Positions 34,511 through 45,759 of a DNA stretch of 64,000 bases are shown piece after piece; within the stretch, counting starts at the first letter, position 1; the number at the start of each line of letters is the position of its first letter. A program made the translations under genes and the position numbers. The notes beneath the pieces were generated by a model. That model worked only from the letters and a program-made list of their open reading frames with translations. It was not told where the DNA came from and did no database searches. Source of the DNA: Aegilops tauschii subsp. strangulata (lineage: Eukaryota; Streptophyta; Magnoliopsida; Poales; Poaceae); contig NC_053037.3 in assembly GCF_002575655.3 (NCBI RefSeq), positions 144,037,207 through 144,101,206 of the forward strand, written 5' to 3'.

Positions 34511-34755
34511 CTCTTTGGTGGTGCCGAGTAGGCCTTGGCTTCGTCCGAGGAGTCGGTGAGGATGATGCGGTTCCGGTGGAGCAGCTTAATGCAGCGCTGT
34601 GGGGATGGAGCAGCCGCGATAGACGAGGCGATCGTCGGAGCAGCTCCTTGGAGGTGGAGGATGGGGTGGCTGAACCGGCGGGATGACGGGATGGACGACG
34701 GATCCTCATCTGAGGAGGCGGATGAGGGATGTCGAGCTGTTGCGGTGGACGACAT
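34511..34755 (-). pseudogene. Exon 1 of CACTA gene
   Basis: Starts at an ATG with a serine-rich N-terminus (MSSTATARHPSSASSDED) and ends at AAAGAG/GTTGTAC. This is the best candidate start. Upstream to 35280 I see no further coding signal. The surrounding GC-rich DNA (33760-34480) holds CCGCC/GAGC simple repeats that create false ORFs. Confidence 0.4.
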
Positions 34756-35282
34756 CGTCAGGGAAGAGGCTCCAGCTGGGCAGTGGTGAGGTGGCGGACG
34801 GAGGAGGGTGGGGTTTCGCGGCTGGAGCGGAGAGGTTCTGGTGGCCAGATTTCGAATGGCAAAAAGGAGGCGATGGGAGGCGGAACCATGACTTAGGGAC
34901 GCGCTTGTCCAAAATGTAGGGTGTGTTACAAAAGTACCGCCACCGATTTGAACTAGCGGCCCTTTCGACTCAGGGTTAGAAGGGGGATTTCACATGTCGG
35001 GATTTGGCAGCTGGAGGGAGTTTTCGCGCGCGTTGTAATTTCGGGATAGCAAGGCGCGTGTTGTGAAGGCGCCAGTTTTGGGAGCATGATATCAGAATTT
35101 TCGGGATATAACAAGGCGCGGGTTGAATTTTAGGGACAAGCCTAACGTGTAATATTGTACTTGTACGTACCAAATCAATTCGCACTTCCCTCAACGAAAA
35201 AAAACAAAAAAATAAAAACTATTCACACCACACAAAGAGAGAGTCTTGTCCCGTTTTACTATACAAATGCTATTCAAAACTA

Positions 35283-35523
35283 CTCCCTCCTTCCATCTAT
35301 ATAGGGCCTAATGCGTTCTTCGACGCTAAATTTGACCAACCAAATATTAGAGCAATAATATATGACATGCAACTTACACAAAGCACACCGTTAAATTCGT
35401 GAGTGAAAGGAGCTTTCAATGATATAATTTTCACGTTGTGCATGTCATGTACTATTAATCTTGTCAATAGTCAAAGGCGGTCTTAAAAAACGCATTAGGC
35501 CCTCTATTGATGGAAGGAGGGAG
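35283..35523. mobile_element. Stowaway MITE
   Basis: 241 bp with long terminal inverted repeats starting CTCCCTCCTTCCATC and ending GATGGAAGGAGGGAG, flanked by TA on both sides. Inverted similarity extends about 33 bases (GGGCCTAATGCG / CGCATTAGGCCC). Non-coding Tc1/mariner-type MITE. Confidence 0.95.
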
Positions 35524-36006
35524 TATGGATCCATGTTATGTCCAATTAAATTTTTTCGCTGGCTGTATAATGCATGTAACCTACTCATGCTAACATTTTA
35601 GTGAATTCCAAATGTCTATACTACCGCAGCAATTCGAACTAAATTTGAATTCATTTCTCTATTTCAATAAGAATCTACAATCATGATTGTTGCCAACTTC
35701 AACCATCATTCATGTATTACCTTAACAACACACTACATGATTACTAGAGAGATAGATATGAACTATGTGTACTATATGAACTCGAATTCAATCTTTTGAA
35801 TACACTTGATGTTGATTCCAAATAATAGTACATTTGATGTACTAACTATATATTCAGAATCTAAACCATGTTCCATACGTACACCGTGTTTATCACACAA
35901 AGTATAGTGCCCCGTCCCCTGCATTATGACAAGTATTTAGCCCTGAGCTGCAAAAGCCACACATTAGCCCAAATTATAATCAATGTTGTATATATTATAT
36001 GTAGTA

Positions 36007-36213
36007 CTAGCAAGATGCCCATGCATTCCATGGAACATCAACATGATCAAGGGGAGGCCTTATTTGCAAATATGGAGAGGGATGTGGGTATCGTTTTTCA
36101 AAATTGCCATAGTTTCCTTCCTATCCGTCAGATATAAATCGGACGGCCTATATTGCAGGATGGCAGGCACACCATCATCAACAACTCTATTTTTTTATAA
36201 GAGTAGAGATAAA
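36007..36213 (+). mobile_element. Short retroposon-like insert with 17-bp TSD
   Basis: A 207-bp segment starting CTAGCAAGATGCCCATGC and ending AAGAGTAGAGATAAA is flanked by identical 17-mers ATATATTATATGTAGTA (35990-36006 and 36214-36230). The long target duplication suggests LINE-type retroposition. I have seen similar sequence widely in Triticeae but cannot name a family. Confidence 0.55.
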
Positions 36214-36230
36214 ATATATTATATGTAGTA

Positions 36231-37849
36231 TAACATGTTCATAACCACACCATGTGTATCACCGTTATATATATTCATGCATGCGTCGGTTTAAAACACT
36301 ATGATAAATTCTTCAAATATCTGAATTCGCTTTTTATAATGAATTATGATCTCTATTCGTCTTTTACACCCACACAATCCTCTTATCTTTGCAGCTAGCG
36401 CTAACTTTCTCTCGTGCATGCACACGCCCGCATCCCTCTCACCCTCCCTCAGCATTCTCTAGCTTCATCGCGCAAATTCGTCTTTTCACTTTAGGTCGTT
36501 CACCCATGGTGTGTGTAGGCCCCCCAGCTCCTTCTTTACAGCACACATCGATCGATATGCCTCTCTAGCCAGGTGTGCCTACCACAAACACAAGCTTCCC
36601 CTCTTCTCTTCTCACCGTCCATGCCTCACTCCCACCACTCTTTTCATCGATCTCGTACTCGCACACTCCTTCCCCCTCGATATAGTATGCCTCTCGCACC
36701 ACCTCTTAGATGCATCCCTCTCTCTCTCTATCCTTCTCCCCTCGCCTTTTTTGCTTATAACACATACATGCATGTATACCGATCGATCTCCCTACATATA
36801 CGTAGGTCGACTTTAACTATTTTACCCCCACCCATCGATCGACGTACCTCACAAGCTATGTCTCTCCTTTCTCTAACAAAGGACGATTGATCTTCCTATG
36901 TAGTTATGTCTGCTTACCACAGCCATATCGTCCCCCCTCATCATTCGTGCATGCATCCTGACCCGTCTCTCACACGCACGCGCAGAGACATGAAGCCATC
37001 CCCTCTCTTATTGATATTGCAGGCGTGCCCTCCATTTGTCTAGCAAGCCTCTCCCACCATTTGTTAGAAGCAACTCCACTACCACCCCCTCCAACACTCT
37101 AGCTCTGTCTCTCTCCCAACCTTATTCCCCTCCCACACATATGCATGGATGCCGATTGATCTCCCTTAATACATAAGGTAGGCCTCTCTCCTCCTCCACA
37201 CATATACCAGCCATTGTACCTCTATAGTTAATAAGGCCTCCCCCCACCACACACTGATAGTCGAGCGCTGTACGTAGGTATCCATGCCACAGAGACAAAC
37301 TGCACCTGTCCCCTCTCACGTTCCAGTAGGCCAGCCACCCTATATCTTTGACGTGGGCACACACAAATCGGACGGCACTCTTTATCAATCGTGCGCACAC
37401 ACACACACATCATCCCTCTCTTCGATTCTATGGATACCTCAAGCCGATGATACCTCCACTCTTTTCTCGTGATCGCCCCCTCTATATATATTATATATCT
37501 AGGTCTCTATTTTCACACACATTGCATATGTTACATTTTTTGATTGACACCCCCCAAAAAAACACTCACGAACCCACACACTATATCTCTCTACGTTTGT
37601 ATCTCTCTCACACAACCCCACATAGGTGGTGTACGTACACGTAGAGAATAGGTGCACATACTCACGCTTCGTGCCCAGCCACACCCGCGCGGGTACACGG
37701 TGGAGTTCATTTCTGTACGAAATGGTAGCCCACGTGCTAATTTGAACGCGTGTAGCAGTTGTTTACCTACGGAGGTCGTGTACCACGCGTGCACGAAACA
37801 AAGTTCGACTTGATGTGTTGGCGCGTTATTTTTAAATAAAGTTATATCG
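36231..37849. other. Non-coding spacer, pyrimidine-rich
   Basis: CT- and CA-rich DNA with many short TATATA and CACACA tracts and several ATGCATG words. I see no gene; the small reading frames have no recognisable composition or homology. Confidence 0.4.
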
Positions 37850-39055
37850 CTCAATGGCACGTACACATAATATAAAACGATTTTTATGGAGAAAAAGGTA
37901 GTCCGCTCCACTATATACAATGGAGCCTGCCTGCCTGGGTTTGTCTCTCTTCATAGTATCTCACACAAGGCGGCGGTGGCCTCTGTCTCTCTCACCGTTG
38001 GTCACTGATCCGGCCGCATCCCGTCTGCCGGCGGAAAGGGAGGATGTGCATCGTTTCTCCGTTCGACGGCGCCGAGGCAGCACGTCCCGATTTGCGGTAC
38101 CCGCCGTTCTCTCTGACCAAGCTCCAGCGCGGTAGGGCCTACGCCACCTGCTCGCTGCCGCAGTATGGGCAGATCCCGCCCGCCGCCGCTCGCCTAGTTA
38201 CATCCCGACGACCCCCAGGTATCCCCTCCGGCCTTGCTCCACTGCCCGTCTTCCCACGTTGCTGCATGTGGATCTAACATAGTTCTTTGCGCAAAACGTA
38301 GCTCGTCCGGCGTACTTACCATATTGCAATCTCGTCCTCACACCGTTTTAGACAAGCACAACCGGGTTGTTATCTTCCCTTAGGTCATGGAATATGCTTC
38401 TTTTTTGTCGTCGCTTGTGTCATCAATTGTTATTGGCTAGTAATTGTTTCGTTTCTACCTCTTTTTTGCAAACAGGGCTATCAATTTCACCTCGTTGCTA
38501 TTGCGACCTTTTGGTGAACTGCACAAGTCACTTTTTTCTTAAGAGTGTTTTGTGCAGTTGTACTAAAATGTCACACGGGCAACATCTACATTTCAATGCG
38601 ACTGCACAAAGGGAGATTGGTTTTGCTCTATCCTCCTCATCCAACTCCGAGCCTAATCTTCTCCAACTATTTGCTTAATCTTCTCCAACTAGTTAGTCTT
38701 ATGATAGACTGCAAAGGTGACCAGCTTCTATTTGTGTGTTTATTGTTTCATCAACGGTCCTCTATTATCGTAATCACACTTAATATCTTTGGAACAGGGA
38801 CGCCCAGCTCCATTTTAGTGGAACTGCACAAAATGATCGGAATGTTGCATGCTCCAGACAACTACTTTTTTCCCAACATGCCTTGTTGATTTAGACAGAG
38901 CTGGGGGGACGTCCCTGCCAATGAAAGCTTGGATCAATTTTAATTTAACACCTTCTCACAACTTTGTCTTCAGTTGTGATGTAAATATTAGCTCTGATCT
39001 GCTAATCATTGACATGCATTAGCAAGGAAGTTAGTTTTTTATTGTTTCTGAAAGA
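37850..39055 (+). other. Gene-like module A of the array
   Basis: A CTATATACAA box at 37911 is followed by a GC-rich exon-like block ending CGACGACCCCCAG at a GT donor (38219). Downstream blocks follow CAG acceptors at 38476 and 38798. The last contains the array core TTTTAGTGGAACTGCACAAA, and the unit ends in a CTCACAACTTTGTCTTCAG tail. Splicing 38218 to 38798 would give a reading frame of 88 residues from an ATG at 38044. Modules B-D share the box, exon border, core and tail, but their frames are broken, so coding is uncertain. No known domain. Confidence 0.45.
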
Positions 39056-39230
39056 GCATCGATGGCAAGACGCACGAAACAAAAGCTGAAAGCTCAGAGC
39101 ATTGTACAATTTCATGTCGCTAGAAAATTATTTGTATAGTACGTCAATTATGTAAACAAATGCTGGAATCTTGATAGCATTGCCAGAAGCCTCTTAGTAT
39201 CCGGGTCCATGTGCCATGCACAAAATTATA

Positions 39231-39379
39231 CTTCCTCCGTTCCTAAATATTTATATTTTTACAAATTTTGAATGGACATATTTTAGAGTGTAGATTCACT
39301 CAGTTTGCATTGTATGTAGTCCCTCGTTGAAATCTCAAGAAAGACAAATACTCTGTAGTATATTTAAGAACGGAGGGAG
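39231..39379. mobile_element. Stowaway MITE (149 bp)
   Basis: Inverted ends CTTCCTCCGTTCCTAAATA and TATTTAAGAACGGAGGGAG, flanked by TA. Typical of small Triticeae Stowaway families. Confidence 0.92.
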
Positions 39380-40059
39380 TAGTGCACAACCGCATGGGAG
39401 ACTCAGCCCGGTTGTTGCGCCACACTAATAGTGAGTAGTAATGAGCAGTCAAATCATAAGCCCCACCTTTCCCACTGTAAGTTGCTCGGAAGAAGCAACC
39501 ATCAATACGCTCTAAAGTCTCTCTGCTGGTGGAAATGCATGGAGAGAAATGCATCAGAATGAAGCGTGCCCTGTAAACTATGACGGAGGGAGGAGTAGTA
39601 TGAGGCCTTGTTTGGATCACCGTTTCTCTTTTGAATACACTTATAAAAAATAAACACATGCGCCCATCGTTTCAGCTCCGGCCGGAATTTGCACAACGGC
39701 CAGTAACTTACAAGTGTAAGTTATACGCCTCCGTATTGAAATACAACCATTCCAAGCATGGCCTGAAGGTGCAAAACCAAGTACGCGTATGGCCAGTCGG
39801 TCAATGCACTTCCTCTTGGCATATCACTGACATGTGGGACCGGAGTGTGAGCAAATTGATCTCAATTGACGGCAAAATTGCCAACCCACCGTTCCTTGAG
39901 AGAGACGAGGAGCGAGAACACACAGACGGGCTCGCACGGAGGCCAAGATATATTCGAGCATGGTTGATTGATATCATCATTACATGTTCGATGTTTTTTA
40001 ACACTACATTGGGCTGCCATTTTCCGCCCTTCTCCTGAATAAATGTGTACTTTATCAGA

Positions 40060-41160
40060 GATTAAAATAAAATAAGAGTACAGACGGTCCACCATGCGGT
40101 TCTAGTAGTAGTACTACTCGTACAACTATAAACCTTGCGCTTGGCTCTTCGCCTCTTCGTGAAGTCCAACAATGATGGTACTCCGCATGTTGGGTACTAT
40201 AGTGTATGCCTGTGGCAATCTGACACCGAATGAACTGCTGCATGTCCACCGCCTGGGCGAGGGTAGGTTGCATTAGTCAAAAGGCGTAAGCGAGCTTCAC
40301 CTTGTCCTGCAAGCTTCTCCTCGTTCTGCGAGTTGACGGGACACACCAAAAAGTAGTGCTAGTCCATACTCCCTCCTTTCCGGTTAATATGGCTTAATCT
40401 TTTTTGCGGGTAAATGAGAGAGCTTTATTCATATATAAGCATTCTTAGGACGATCAGCCAAGAGACTGGTCACTAGGAAGCGAGGTACCCCGCAAAAAAA
40501 GAAGAAGGAAGCGAGGTGTTTCATCAAGCCAGCTCTCGGCCACATTGAAAGTGTAGTAAGCACGGTTCGCACAAAGATGCGCCGCAAGGTTTGCTGACCT
40601 GTTTAGATGCTGAATAACAAAAAAAGAGGAAATATTACCGAGCGCTCCTATTTGTAGAAGGATCTGAGCCAGAATTAAGCGAGAATTGTGGTGAGTGTTC
40701 CATGCAATCAACTTCCATTATCACATGCGAGAACCCTCGAAGAGAACCAAATGTGTTGAAGATTGCTTTATCACATTTTTAAAATATAATAAGAGTGCAA
40801 ACGCTCCTCCATCCGGTTCCTAGTATAGTATAGTACATACATCTATAGTAGTAGTACTAGTACTAGTAAATTTTGCGCTTGGCTGTTCGCCTCTTCGGGA
40901 AGTCGAACAATAATACTAGTACTAGTATAGTGTATGCTTCTGGCAATCTGACACCGAATTAACTGTTGCACGTCCACCGCCTGAGCGAAGGAGAGCTTGC
41001 ATTAGTCAAAAGTTTCTCCATGTCCTGCGAGCCACCGCGCGGAAGCTTCTTCCGTCCTGGAAGCTTCTCCTCGTTCGGCAAGTTGATGGGACACAGCAAA
41101 CTAATGCTAGTCCATACTGCCTCCTTTCCAGTTAACATGGCTTAATTTCAAACGAGATAA
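40060..41160. repeat. Direct duplication of about 340 bp, offset about 728 bp
   Basis: 40070-40398 and 40787-41156 are similar throughout: both hold the GCGCTTGGCT-TTCGCCTCTTCG phrase, TCTGACACCGAAT and the start of a Stowaway-like TACTCCCTCCTTTCC end. A LINE fragment separates the two copies. Confidence 0.75.
40399..40768 (-). mobile_element. 5'-truncated LINE, RNase H end
   Basis: The minus strand encodes the C-terminal RNase H-like part of a plant LINE (SSFFVIQHLNRSANLAAHL, then ESWLDETPRFLL). A T-run on the plus strand at its left edge (poly-A on the minus strand) follows a reading-frame end. It sits inside the remains of a Stowaway-like MITE starting at 40369. Confidence 0.65.
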
Positions 41161-41606
41161 ATACACTTTCTGTCACTGTATATTTGTAAAAATATGGTTA
41201 GTGGACTTCATAACATGCTCATTGCGCTCAATATATACATTTTCCGGTGTTTATACGGTCACTAGCTCACCCCGGCTGAGTCTGTGTGTGCATGCACGTG
41301 TAGGTTGAGCACTTGAGCGTGACCATGTGTGTTCTGTCGTGTGCTCGGACATGCATGCATTAGGCCGCCGCGCGCGTTTTTGCGTCCATGTGTACATGTG
41401 ACTATTGCATGCATGCACGAGGTTGTAGTCCCTTACATTCACTTGTTCATAAGTCAATGCTTTGTCAAAACGGTGCATGCAAGGTTTAATCATTCGTTGT
41501 TCACGCATGCATTCCCGATATTAATATGTTGGTAAAGACAATTTCTTGAGGAAAACGAGCCCATGAATTGAGTACAAAGGGGACCAATAAGCTAGGACGG
41601 AGGGAG
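41117..41606. mobile_element. Stowaway-like element with internal insertion
   Basis: Begins CTGCCTCCTTTCCAGTTAAC after TA and ends AAGCTAGGACGGAGGGAG before TA. At 490 bp it is longer than usual, and the middle (about 41230-41500) holds ATGCATGCA-rich sequence that is probably foreign. Confidence 0.5.
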
Positions 41607-41844
41607 TACCAGTAGTGAACCGAAAGAACGGAGTAGGTACTAGTAATACAGTACTACGTAACAACGTGCAGTAACAAAATTCCTCTATGCGCATCCTGTC
41701 TACTCATGTGTCATGCAAGAAAATAGAGATAAGTACAAGTGAGACTCAGGAACGGTCATACACATAGGGGGAGTACGTGTAGGGGCCAGTAAGGAGCAGT
41801 CAAATCACAGAGTAAGTTAGTCGGAAGAAGCAACCATCATTTCA

Positions 41845-42575
41845 CTCTTCAATGACACGTACGCAATATAAAATGGTTGATATGCAGAGAAAAAGAAAAC
41901 CACTATACATACACTAGCAGGAGCCTAATCTACAAGCCTGCTTGCTTGGGTTGCTCTCTTCACAAGCATAGAACGACAGTGGCCACACCGCTGGTCACAT
42001 ATCCGGCCTGATCCCGCCGCTGGGGAAGGGAACAATGTTCTGCGTAGACGCGGTCGACATCGGCGAGGGAGAAAACCCATAGCCGGTGCGTCCCTACCGC
42101 CCTTCTAGCTACAGCCCGACGTCCCAGGTAGTAGTACATCTTCCTTTTGGAGCTGGCTTGCTGCACTGCCGCAGCTCCCCACGTAGCTGCATCTCCATGT
42201 TGATCTTTCTCTACTTCTACCGGCTTCTATTTCTGATGAGTTTATGTCTCATGAACTAGTGCCAGTACTATTATTCTGATCACACTTCTTCAATATCTTT
42301 GCCATCAGGGATGCTCAGCTTGATTTTAGTGGAACTGCACAAAACCATCGTATGACCCGACGGTGCCAGCCATCTTTCCTTCGATAGGTTCTACCTAGCC
42401 AGGAAATTAAATCCTGTTTAGGGTTTAGGGTTTAAGTCGTAGTGACCCCATCAGTAGTTTTTCTTTTGTACACACTCTCACAACTTTTGTCTTTAGTTGT
42501 GAAGTAAAAATTGGTTATGATCTGTGAATCATTGAGATGCATCAGCATGCGTGTTAGTTTTCCTTTGTATTTGAC
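41845..42575 (+). other. Gene-like module B of the array
   Basis: Same architecture as module A: a CACTATACAT box (41901), an exon-like block ending GACGTCCCAG at a GT donor (42128), a GCCATCAG acceptor and then a block with the core TTTTAGTGGAACTGCACAAA (from 42309). A CTCACAACTTTTGTCTTTAG tail follows. The spacer upstream (41791-41842) also matches module A's downstream spacer (39448-39505). Two and a half telomere-type TTTAGGG units lie at about 42415-42433. Confidence 0.45.
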
Positions 42576-43280
42576 GGAATGTTGTAATGGGGCAACCTTG
42601 GAGTAGGAATGAAAATGGAGTGGAAAGTTTCCGTTTTTTTGGAGAAAAAATGGAAACGGAGAGAAACCAACATTTCGTTTCGTTGGATCGCGCCATCGAG
42701 CAAAACCAACATTTAAATCACGTCTGTCGCGTTCGTGTATCACCCTCCTCCACGGCTCCACCCCACACGGTCGCTCGACATGCCACTCACCGCAAACCGA
42801 GTATACGATAACTTTCCCGCCTGCTTGTCGATGGATCACGCCATGGAGTACTAGCACCATTGGAAGAGATTGACGAGTTGGGGGAGGACAGCTAGCTGTA
42901 GCACGGACTCCCAAGAACTTTTTACATGCATGTTGTGGCCGGCTATTGCGACTTTTGAACGCAGAGCAGTCGCATGCACCGGGAAGCGGCACGGGCGACG
43001 CTCTCTCGGCCAGCGCGCTGCTTCAATGCCGATGCCAGTGAGAGGTCGCGTCCGCTCTGGCCAGGCATGAATGCGGCACTGACCGTTTCAGGCGGGAAGC
43101 ACGCGCAGGTAATGAAGAGGGTTCGGGTTGGTTAGGAGTGGGCGTGGCAGCGGTCCGGACGCCCGCAAACAAGAGATGATGTACGTTAATATTGCTGCGT
43201 ATATAATTAACAACGTAAATAATGTGCCAGTTGGACAAATATGATTGGAGATGGAGATGGAATTTTACATAAACGCGGAT
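42576..43280. other. Unassigned spacer
   Basis: No conserved ORF or clear repeat. The reading frames here overlap on both strands and have no recognisable motifs. Confidence 0.35.
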
Positions 43281-43296
43281 ATGCATGTCTATGTCT

Positions 43297-43883
43297 TTTT
43301 TTTGCGGGAACAAACTTGTATTACTCACGTAGCCAGGCTACACTCGGTGTTACAAAGTTCGACAATGCCATCAGGGCCTGAACCTAGCCAAACAGCGATA
43401 CGGCCACTAGTCCTACCATAATGAGCTAAAGTATGACTGACAATGTTGTTGTTTCGTCGAACATGAGCAATACAAGTATTTTGGAGTGCCATGAGCGATC
43501 TAATCTCACGCACCAAAAAACCAAACCGAGATCTATCAAGATCTTCATTCCTAATCGTCACCATATTTGTAGGTTCAAGGTAGTCGGTCTCAATATTGAT
43601 ATTTGGAGCTTAGACTCCCCATGTACTTTAATATATTAATATAATTTACCATAGAAATACGGTGTGTGGGTAAAAAGAAGATTACTCCACCGCAATGCGA
43701 GCAACAAATCCTCTTTGATGGCCAACAATTCTGTTTCCAGTGCGTTCGCGCAATAACACAAGCTTCTACATGAAGAGAAAATTATAGCACCCCCACAATC
43801 CCTTAGTATCATGCCTGTACCAGCAGTTCCGTTCTCTGGCAAGAAGGAACCATCCGTATTCAGTTTTACCCAGCCATCCTCAG
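43297..43883 (-). mobile_element. 5'-truncated LINE with 16-bp TSD
   Basis: Flanked by identical 16-mers ATGCATGTCTATGTCT (43281-43296 and 43884-43899), with a T-run at the left edge (poly-A on the minus strand). The minus strand carries a degenerate LINE RNase H domain (GTAGTGMILRDCGGAIIFSS, ALETELLAIKEDLLLAL, IETDYLEPTNMV, CIAHVRRNNNIVSHTLAHYG). Only the 3' end of a LINE was inserted, as is typical of target-primed reverse transcription. About 60 bases near 43590-43660 break the frame. Confidence 0.9.
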
Positions 43884-44059
43884 ATGCATGTCTATGTCTG
43901 TGTGTGTTTGCACGACGACTCTCGCGACCTGGAAGCGGGGGCGTGTTTTTGATCGAGTTTTCTTTCTTGGTACATTAAAAAATTGTCCGCCAGTTTTCGT
44001 TTCTTTTTTCTGGGAATGCGCGTATTCTATTTAAAGACACTGATATGGAGATTTTTCTT

Positions 44060-45390
44060 ACTTCATTGTATATATAGCCTCTTGTTTGATAGGGTTTCTC
44101 ATGTTTCGCTCTCTCACCCTCTCCATATCAAAATAAGATGACAGTGTACACTCTATCTCTCTCCTCACCGGTGGTCACAGATCCGGCTGAATCCCGTCCG
44201 TTGCGGGAGGTGAGGAGGTGCAGCGTTGACGTTGTCGCCGTCGGTGATGGAGGAAGCCGATGCACACCGTCCTCTCGGAGCCGGCACTGGCGCGGACGAA
44301 GGTCCTCCGCGCCCTTGTTCGCTGCCGTTGTGTGGGCAGATCCCGCCCGCCCGCCTAAGCGACATCTCGCCCACCTGAGGTATAACTTCTTGTACTGGTC
44401 TAGCTCCCCAGGTCGCTGCATGCGGGTTTTCTTATATGCGACTACTCCCCAGCTCCCCATGTATAGTAGCTAGGGTTCATCAGCTGGTCCAACATCACCT
44501 ACTATTATAGAGGAAATGCCACTCGAAAAGTTGTCCTGATTTATGCCTCGGTGGAGGTATACATGTTGTTTCGACAAAAAGTACATGGTGGTTGTGTGGT
44601 CATTGTCCATATGCTCCTATTGTTGCTGCTAATCTAATACTATCACTGGTTAAATGAAGAATGCTTTTTTTCTCGGGTATCCTGGTTTAGTTCCCATCAA
44701 GATAATCATGATGATTCTGTTTGTTGGTGTACTTTTCATTAATTCTTATTGAAAATTGAGATGTTGTTGTTAATCTTGTACCACTGCCAAAACAAAGTAA
44801 AAACACCATATCCCTTTTTTATATTTTTACAAACAGCGATGCGCATCTCCATACCCGGGCATGTCTTCCTCAGTTTTAGTGGATCTGCACAAAATTGGAT
44901 GGCCATTGTTGTTCCGCCTCACTGTCCTCTGCCACGTGGATCTTCCTTCCTCAAGCTTGATTAATGAAAAGAAATAGACCACAGTGAGGATTTGTCGAAC
45001 TTCATAGGTTCCTCACCCAAAAATGATGCCAAATGGATGATGCATCACCAAGATGACCTATCAATGCTCATGGTTGCGCCTCATGGTTGCGTCGGCTGGT
45101 GAAGCTAATCGATTTTCCACAAAAAACAAGCTGTCTCCCATCAGTGCTCTTTGCTTGTTCCCACAAAGATGATATCCTTCATCAGTTCACCTTGGTTGCG
45201 TTGGAGACGCAGTCGTCTTTCACGTTGGTGCAATTTTATCACACAATTGGCTATGAACCAAATGTTTCCTTGAAGAAGGATCAACGTTGGTACTACGAGC
45301 ATAAGTTTTGTATTGATTTCTAAGCCTTCTCACAACTTTGTCTTCAGCTCCCCTGTAATTTTATTTGTCCAGCTATTAACTTTGATTTGA
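44060..45390 (+). other. Gene-like module C of the array
   Basis: A TATATATAG box (about 44069) precedes an exon-like block whose open frame from 44138 contains RRCSVDVVAVGDGG. It ends GACATCTCGCCCACCTGAG at a GT donor (44380). After an AAACAG acceptor a block from 44837 carries a variant core (TTTTAGTGGATCTGCACAAA), and the CTCACAACTTTGTCTTCAG tail recurs at about 45328. The intron-like part (44382-44836) has no ORF. Confidence 0.45.
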
Positions 45391-45424
45391 AAAATGGTGT
45401 GGACTAAAAACCCGGATGGACGTA

Positions 45425-45510
45425 GTAGCCCTCCATTTTTATTTACTCTGCATATTAGATTTGACTGAAGTCAAACTTTGTAAAGTTTGACCAAGTTTAG
45501 GCCGAACACA
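45425..45510. mobile_element. Truncated Stowaway MITE end
   Basis: A CCCTCCATTTTTATTTACTC end followed by the common GTCAAACTTTGTAAAGTTTGACC hairpin stem. The opposite end is missing. Confidence 0.5.
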
Positions 45511-45759
45511 ACAAACCATAATTATTGAGAGAGGGCAAACTGTACATACTCTCAAACCTTTCCAATAATTGAAATTAAAATTCCTTTTTTGTACACACTC
45601 TCACATGTTTCCGATAATTTGGCGCATGTGTGGTTGTTCACTTCAGGGAGGGTAGTGTACCGCACGTGAAGGACGGGAAGTGCGACCAGGACGCGTGGAT
45701 CGTTAGTTCATCGAAAGTAGTAGTTTTCTTCACTGGTACGTTAAATAAAGAGTTTCATT

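Larger units (their letters stand above)
16290..34755 (-). pseudogene. CACTA transposase_24-like multi-exon gene (whole locus)
   Basis: On the minus strand a chain of eight exon-like blocks with GT/AG borders runs from an ATG at 34755 to a TGA at 16290-16292. It is interrupted within exon 4 by the 13-kb Tekay element. The product would be serine/proline-rich at the N-terminus, then a conserved block resembling the plant transposase Ptta/En/Spm family (PF03004), then a coiled coil. Such proteins accompany CACTA elements and probably help transposition at the ends. In-frame stops in exons 6 and 8 and the Tekay insertion make it a pseudogene. The exon chain is my reading of splice consensus and repeated motifs, not proven. 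Confidence 0.5.

Noticed and set aside
33664..34709. Several overlapping minus-strand ORFs rich in Gly, Arg and Ser
   Set aside because: Products of CCGCC and GAGC simple repeats; only the 34511-34755 part shares motifs with other exons.
42415..42433. Interstitial telomere repeat
   Set aside because: Only about two and a half TTTAGGG units, too short to mark a fusion or telomere site.
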